Assembly: GCA_948567375.1 (NCBI GenBank)
Contig: OX419758.1
Coordinates: 10,111,001 to 10,175,000, forward strand
DNA: 64,000 nt
Direction: 5' to 3'
Source: Lunularia cruciata
Taxonomy: Eukaryota > Streptophyta > Marchantiopsida > Lunulariales > Lunulariaceae
Shown: positions 58,780-64,000 of the stretch, piece by piece
Position numbering within the stretch: position 1 is the stretch's first letter
Layout of the letters: each line of letters begins with the position of its first letter
The notes under the pieces: generated by a model
Database searches by the model: none
What the model saw: the letters and a program-made list of their open reading frames with translations, nothing else
What the model was told of the DNA's origin: nothing
Position numbers and translations under genes: made by a program

Positions 58780-60690
58780 TTAACATTTCATGAAAAATTT
58801 ACAGGCTTTGTATGCATGCCGCTCCATGTGTTTGTTTGCTCCAAAAGACCTACCTAAAATAAAAAGGATATTTGATTTCATATGAAAAACCTGTATTTGA
58901 GGATTCTTTTCATTTGCCAAAATTTTAAAACAAAATGTAAACTCAATCTCAGTACATGCCGTGTATAGCTCTTCCTTCTGAAACTTTGCTTTCAAGAATA
59001 ATATCGTGAAGAAATACATAAAACATCATTTTGAAGAATTTTAATTTGTCAAAATAGAATAAAATTTGTATGTCAACATATGATATACAATGGCTCTCCC
59101 TCATCAAGCATAAACTTTAAGGAGTACAACCATTTAGAATTATTCTACATATGGCAAAATAGAGACGTTCTTCCTAAGTTCATGCAGTTTGTCCTTATTG
59201 TGTGCTCCTAAATATCAATCACTTTTATTACGGAAACCCTAGTATTTCACTTTCTATTCAGCCCAGTAATATCCGTCACTTTTATTATTGAGAACCCCTA
59301 GTTTTTCACTTTCTATCAAGCCCCGTAGAGCGAGCTTCCTTCCTCCGGGAGTCTACCACCCATAACCACTCAATAAAGTGTTCATTACAGGATTCGGGAA
59401 CGTGCCATGGTGTCGATCAGATTCGGTTCCAGAGCAGCAGATCATAATATTGGATTGTGACAGACAGAAACGCGTGCAGTAGATGGCAAGTTTGGAAGTT
59501 CGTAAAACTCGTTAGGATTCAGTATCAAAGTTTTAGTACGCTATTAGAATAAAAACACTAATGGAATGCTTTGTTTGAAATAGCACTTTATACATGTCTT
59601 CAGATGTATCGAAAGAGAAAAGTTGATGATGAAGAAAGAAAGAAGTTGAAACGAAGTACTGAATGAAACTCGTGGGAAGGAACTGTTTTCGTAAGCGAGA
59701 TATATCGATGTTAAAACCAAGTGCAATTATCGAATTCATATTCATGTAACTTGTAAAGCATGCAATTCTAGACTGTGTATCATATCAGATTTCAGACTGT
59801 AAGATGATGGGGTCCATACAATCATGTGGGTTTTATAAAGGTGCAATTCATTAGAAAGATATCATTTGCATTTGAAGCAACCTAGGACAGAATTGGTACT
59901 CCGAGATACTTTGATTCCACAAACCGATCCCAACTTGTTTAAGATGAAACATAATCAATAAACGGAGACCGAGTATGACAACAAGAAGATCCATCAAGTT
60001 ACAAGGATAACACATATGAGGTAGCATGGGGCTAAGACCCAATTGCAACATAATTGGGAAACAGGAAGTCATGGTAAGGCGACCGCGGGTGATAACAAGA
60101 AGGTTGGGAAGTCCCCATCAGGCCGTACAAGGAAAAGACAGGGGTAAAATGAGGTTGAGTCTCAATAGTTTTGGTAAGAGAATCTGCACTACAATATCTA
60201 AGATATCTGAGTTATTCAATTTGCATGATCTCCCCACAACTAGAGCATCTGAAGAAGAATCCCCTAGTATAATTACTTTACTATGAATTGCATCAACCAA
60301 TGCTTTTTAGAGTAATGGATATATTGTCTAAAAGTGTTGTAAAATATGAGAGTGAGAGTGATAACTCTAACATCTAGAATGATATGCATTCATACATTAC
60401 TTGACAAATGTGTCAAATGTCACATCTCTCATTCCATGTAACTCCAAGACTAGAAGAACAAAGAGGTGACCTTGTTATACCTCTATACTTGAAGACCTTA
60501 TTAGTTGCCGCTATGCTCTCCCCATCCAAGAGAATGGGTAATTGTTCATTTCTACATTATATCATGTGTAGGGTATATAACCACAATATTCACTGTTATC
60601 ACTTGATCAGCTGGATCCACTATATCACTTGATTATTTCTATCCAAGTACAATATTCACCTTAACTCCTGTCTTCTGCAAAGTATACCAA
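58780..60690. other. Intergenic with small tandem duplication
   Basis: A ~57-bp unit occurs twice at 59212-59328 (TCACTTTTATTA, GAAACCCTAG or GAACCCCTAG, TTTTTCACTTTCTATCAAGCCC). A copy of the dispersed 40-bp motif lies at 60075-60140. I find no convincing gene; an 86-aa frame at 60026-60286 overlaps the repeat motif. Confidence 0.5.
60075..60140 (+). repeat. Dispersed 40-65 bp motif, plus copy
   Basis: It reads GGCGACCGCGGGTGATAACA, then AAGGTTGGGAAGTCCCCATC and GGCCGTACAAGG. Related copies are at 61640-61700 (-), 62874-62935 (-) and 63168-63230 (+), with shorter matches at about 61480 (-) and within the 60.7-61.0 kb array. Confidence 0.8.
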
Positions 60691-60985
60691 CACTCCTTCC
60701 AAGCAAGGTGTCCAAAAAATAGAAATAAGAAATTGTGGTAGAACTATTGAAGAAAAGATGACCACATAAACCACACTAAGGATTACACACTCCTTCCAAG
60801 CAAGGTATCCATAATATAGAAATAAGAAATTGTGGTAAAACTATTGAAATAAAGGCGACCACATAAACCACACGAAGGATTACAAACACTCCTTCCAAGC
60901 AAGGTATCCAAGAAATAGAAAAAAAGAAATTGTAGAAAAACTATCGAAGAAAAGGTGAAAGACCACATAAACCACATGAAGGATG
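60691..60985 (+). repeat. Three-copy tandem repeat, 97-99 bp
   Basis: Units start at 60691, 60788 and 60887 with CACTCCTTCCAAGCAAGGT. They continue through AGAAATTGTGGTA and GACCACATAAACCACAC, ending GAAGGAT. The end of each unit is related to the dispersed motif found elsewhere in 60-63.2 kb. Confidence 0.92.
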
Positions 60986-61024
60986 GATCTTCCATCACCT
61001 TTGACGGAAGATCCATCAAAGGTG
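60979..61024. repeat. Overlapping palindromes at the edge of the tandem array
   Basis: GATGGATCTTCC pairs with GGAAGATCCATC, and CACCTTTGA pairs with TCAAAGGTG, in an interleaved order. The array therefore ends in inverted copies of its own last bases, again resembling snap-back synthesis. Confidence 0.75.
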
Positions 61025-61639
61025 TGACAAAACAAGTAAAATCGGGCTAAACCAAATAGTATCGATATGAGAAGGAGAATGCTTTTGTACCAAATGTCTT
61101 TGTCATCATTAAACTTCAAAATTCGATTTGATTCTATTCGATCTTACTGTTACTGTTGCTTTTGTGGTGCCCCAACACGCGGCTCCGAGACCAACCAACT
61201 GCGGTGGACTACTCTTGACCGCCATGTCAGAGAACCATTGCGGGCATGGGGCAATTGCGCCTTGCTGCAACGTTTGCTGACTTGGCGAAACGCAATGTAC
61301 AAGTGGCAGACTTGTCGGTAGAGCGACACTGAGGAGGGAATTGCTGACATGGCACGCGTAAGGCAGACGTGATGTAACGTTACGTTTAATTGGACAAGTT
61401 TTCGTCCACTTTCTGAAGATAAAAGAAAGCACAAGTGTTCTGTCCTTCGAATCGATATTTTACCTCTTTTATCTTATGGGGTCTTCCCATCATTCGCGTT
61501 TTATACGCTTTTCTTCAATTCTTCAATTATTCTTTCACATTTTTCATACCGATATTGCTGGAACTTGGTTACATGCTATGGGAACTTAGTTCTAATTTTA
61601 TGCTTGGTTTTTTATTTATTTTGAATGTTTGTCCAGCTT

Positions 61640-61700
61640 GACTGGGTCTTCCCCTCCTTCTTGTTATTCTACGCGGTCGCCTTTCTCTTTCCTTCGATGG
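61640..61700 (-). repeat. Dispersed motif, minus copy
   Basis: The reverse complement reads AAGGCGACCGCGTAGAATAA, then CAAGAAGGAGGGGAAGACCC. It lies about 90 bp outside the left end of the candidate TIR element. Confidence 0.78.
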
Positions 61701-62873
61701 TGGACCCGAATTAACCGGTTTGAAATGTGCTACCTGGCGGTAGAATTCTGACAAAACCTGAACAGTGACACCGTAAATGAAATAGAAGGGATAGACTTAA
61801 CAGCACCCCAAACTTGGCACTCCGACTTATCGGCACCCCAAGTTGGCACTAAGACTTAACCGTACTCCGAGAGCTTGACGTGGGTTTAGTCAGTCTGCGT
61901 TGGCGCTGGAATTCTCGACCAGCTAGATTTGTTCTTATAACCTTCACGGTAATACAGAGGGATAAATTCAATGTAACTGATCGCAGTTTTGGAATCCCAC
62001 CAACGACTTCTTCACTTCATGGACCAATTCCTCGCAAACCGAAAGGGAGAGGAACGGGTTGGAAGCATTGCACGAGGGACAGGGGATACAAGAGAACCAA
62101 AACCTCCTGATTTCTTAGCACGCATAATTATCGATGCGGTAGTACGAGGAGCAAGGAGGCGCGTTTCTTCGGGACTGGGACGGCAGAAAGAGGATAGATA
62201 AATTTCATGCAGATGAATTTTGTCTTTGTCATTGAGCTGAGTCGAATTGAACTCGTGTAAATTGCATTCGCTGTGGTCCATATTGCCGTTTAGGATGTGG
62301 ACGCGGCCATCAAAATTATTTTCCTTTTTCATATGATAGTGATTAGAATCGAGAAACTTTCACAATGGCATGCAGTAGGAAACAAAGTCGATATCCGTGA
62401 CTGTTTTCAAATTTGAGTCCATTTTCGGTTCGTGCTTCTTTAGGAAACTAATATATAGCCCAATATCAAAGATTTTGATTGAGTTAGATCATGATTAAGT
62501 GACGGTCAAATTTTCTTCTGTAAAAGGTTCGATCGACCAGACTACTATGTTCTCCGGCCTCTCATGTTCTCCGTCAGGAATCGAAGAAATATCAAACTTC
62601 TAGTATCATCGTAGAGATTCAGCAGATTGATGGACTGGATCTTGGTTAAACAACGGGAGCATCCTGTCATATGAAAGTAGATCATCATCATGACAATCAC
62701 ACACCAATTTTGTAAGTCAAACCCTGGCATCCGGGCAACTTGGGGCGAACTCCCCAAAGAACCCCTCCAGAATCCGCACGAACTTCTGGGGTCAATCCGG
62801 GGAGCTCGCCTCGAACTTCTGGGCGAGCTTACCAATTTTCCCATTTTACACCCCATGTCCTTTCTTATTTCGG

Positions 62874-62935
62874 CTTGATGGGTCTTCCGATCCTTCTTCT
62901 TATCTTGTGCAGTCGCCATTTTCTACCTATTTTCC
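62874..62935 (-). repeat. Dispersed motif, minus copy inside TIR element
   Basis: The reverse complement reads ATGGCGACTGCACAAGATAA, then GAAGAAGGATCGGAAGACCC. Confidence 0.78.
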
Positions 62936-63167
62936 TAAACATTCAGCTAATTTTCTCACAGCTCGCCCGACGCTCTGAGGATTTCATCAGGGGAGTTTGC
63001 CCCCGAAGGTTGGGGCCAAATTTTGGGGAGCTCATCCGGGAGCTCGCCTCGAACTTGAACGCCCCCGGATGACCTTCTCCAAATTTAAACCCGAATTGCA
63101 TTAACTATGTAATCACGATAACGATAAGCACTTTCGATAACTCTGCATAAGTCAATTGTTTTTTACA

Positions 63168-63230
63168 ATGGCGACCACGTAGAAAACACGAAGGATGGGA
63201 AGACCCCATCGAGCCGTACAAGGAGAGACA
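63168..63230 (+). repeat. Dispersed motif, plus copy inside TIR element
   Basis: It reads ATGGCGACCACGTAGAAAAC, then ACGAAGGATGGGAAGACCCC and GAGCCGTACAAGGAGAGACA. TTATACAGATTGACATTACC is doubled directly after it (63231-63304) with an inverted TACCATGTCAATGG piece between. Confidence 0.8.
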
Positions 63231-63450
63231 ATTATACAGATTGACATTACCATGTCAATGGTAATGACAATACCAATGTCAATTATACAGATTGACATTA
63301 CCATTTTTAACTAACAGGTTCGTTGCCAACTAAGACAATCAGCTGGAAAACAAGTCCACGTCAAACGTTAAGGTACTGTTAAGTCTTTATGCCAACTTGG
63401 GGTACCAGTAAGTCGAAGGGCCAATGTTTGGGTAGTGATAAGTCTATCTC

Positions 63451-64000
63451 TCGATGAAAGAGAGGAAGTGTGTGAGAGAAACAAAGTGTGGGAATCCAGT
63501 CATGCTAATTCCGGGCAGTTTTAAAGATTCCGGGTAAATCGCATCCCTTGCCACCGGATCGAAGATTTGCGTTGCAGAGTTTGGCGTGTGGGGGTAAATT
63601 CATATGTTGTCATTTAGATGGGAATGCGAAATGTTTTCCTCGCATGACGTGAAGCATTGAAGCGTAGACAGAGAAACGCCGAAGAAACAGAGTGAGTGAT
63701 GGGTGGATTCTATTGAATATAAGCTGTACACAGCGGGAAGCGCGAGATAGATTAACCGGCAGACCATTTGATTTGGAGGATCAGTGAAGGATAGGTTGGT
63801 CGAAAGGAAGTGAAGGGAATTTGAGAGTGGAAAGCAAGGGTGTAGAATTTTGTCTTTGTCTCCAACTGACGACGATTGGGATGAGGGTTTTGAACCTATT
63901 GTAGATCTTATTGGGGATAGTCCAGAAAAATCTCGGGTGCTGAAAGTGAGGCACTGGAATCTTTTGGCGGGTGATTCAGGGTTCTAGATTCAAGTGTACA
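63451..64000. other. Window end; possible 5' region of a further gene
   Basis: A frame at about 63800-63985 (plus) reads LSPTDDDWDEGFEPIVDLIG and stops after LLAGDSGF. It is acidic and may be an exon, but there is no start context, domain or splice evidence that I would trust. Otherwise I see nothing. Confidence 0.2.

Larger units (their letters stand above)
61788..63450. mobile_element. Candidate TIR element (1.66 kb) with triple-subrepeat ends
   Basis: The left end (61788-61888) and right end (63352-63450) are inverted copies of one another, starting GGGATAGACTTA and GAGATAGACTTA when read inward. Each end holds three ~30-bp subrepeats of the type GACTTAACAGTACCCCAA, then CTTGGCA. The interior has no transposase-like frame. 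It contains a doubled GGGAGCTCGCCTCGAACTT (62799 and 63038) and two copies of the dispersed motif. No clear target duplication is seen, so class and exact edges are open. It looks non-autonomous. Confidence 0.68.

Overview
This looks like nuclear DNA of a land plant. The evidence is a GeBP-type (DUF573) plant nuclear protein, a lipase gene split by seven short GT-AG introns, Ty3/gypsy chromovirus retrotransposons primed by initiator-Met tRNA, and no operons or bacterial signals. A bryophyte (liverwort or moss) is my best guess: introns are short, and the first retroelement resembles a Ty3 lineage I associate with mosses. That guess is inference and the species is not identified.

The window has two halves. 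From 1 to about 33.6 kb it is almost entirely decayed, nested retrotransposons. A plus-strand Ty3 polyprotein relic (60-2380) contains a fresh 301-bp tandem duplication. Then come a degenerate tandem repeat (2640-3465), two chromovirus LTRs in inverted orientation (4590-6012), and about 3 kb of unassigned sequence. Next is an old 3.5-kb repeat, here called X, cut into three pieces. One cut is a complete minus-strand chromovirus (9719-16352, target duplication ACTAC). The other is a deletion-derived element that keeps only gag (17798-22048, target duplication GACC). A second chromovirus (23802-29984) follows, and then an uninterrupted second copy of X (30030-33560) that serves as the empty-site comparison for both insertions.

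From 33.6 to 64 kb the sequence is gene-bearing but sparse. Supported genes are a two-exon gene for a 130-aa secreted Cys-rich protein (41896-42418, +), a single-exon GeBP-like gene (44527-46206, -), an eight-exon acid-lipase-family gene (49639-52936, -) and a small membrane-anchored Cys-motif protein (55042-55329, -). A weak divergent ORF pair follows at 55400-56027. The lipase is the most unusual gene. About 358 residues of low-complexity sequence, with nine consecutive His and five 22-residue repeats rich in N-glycosylation sequons, sit inside its catalytic domain.

The intergenic DNA of this half holds tandem repeats, many short hairpins, an inverted duplication at 37.3-38.7 kb, two very AT-rich blocks, and a cluster at 60-63.5 kb. 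That cluster combines a dispersed ~40-bp motif with an apparent 1.66-kb element whose ~100-bp terminal inverted repeats are each made of three ~30-bp subrepeats. The genes show no evident shared pathway.
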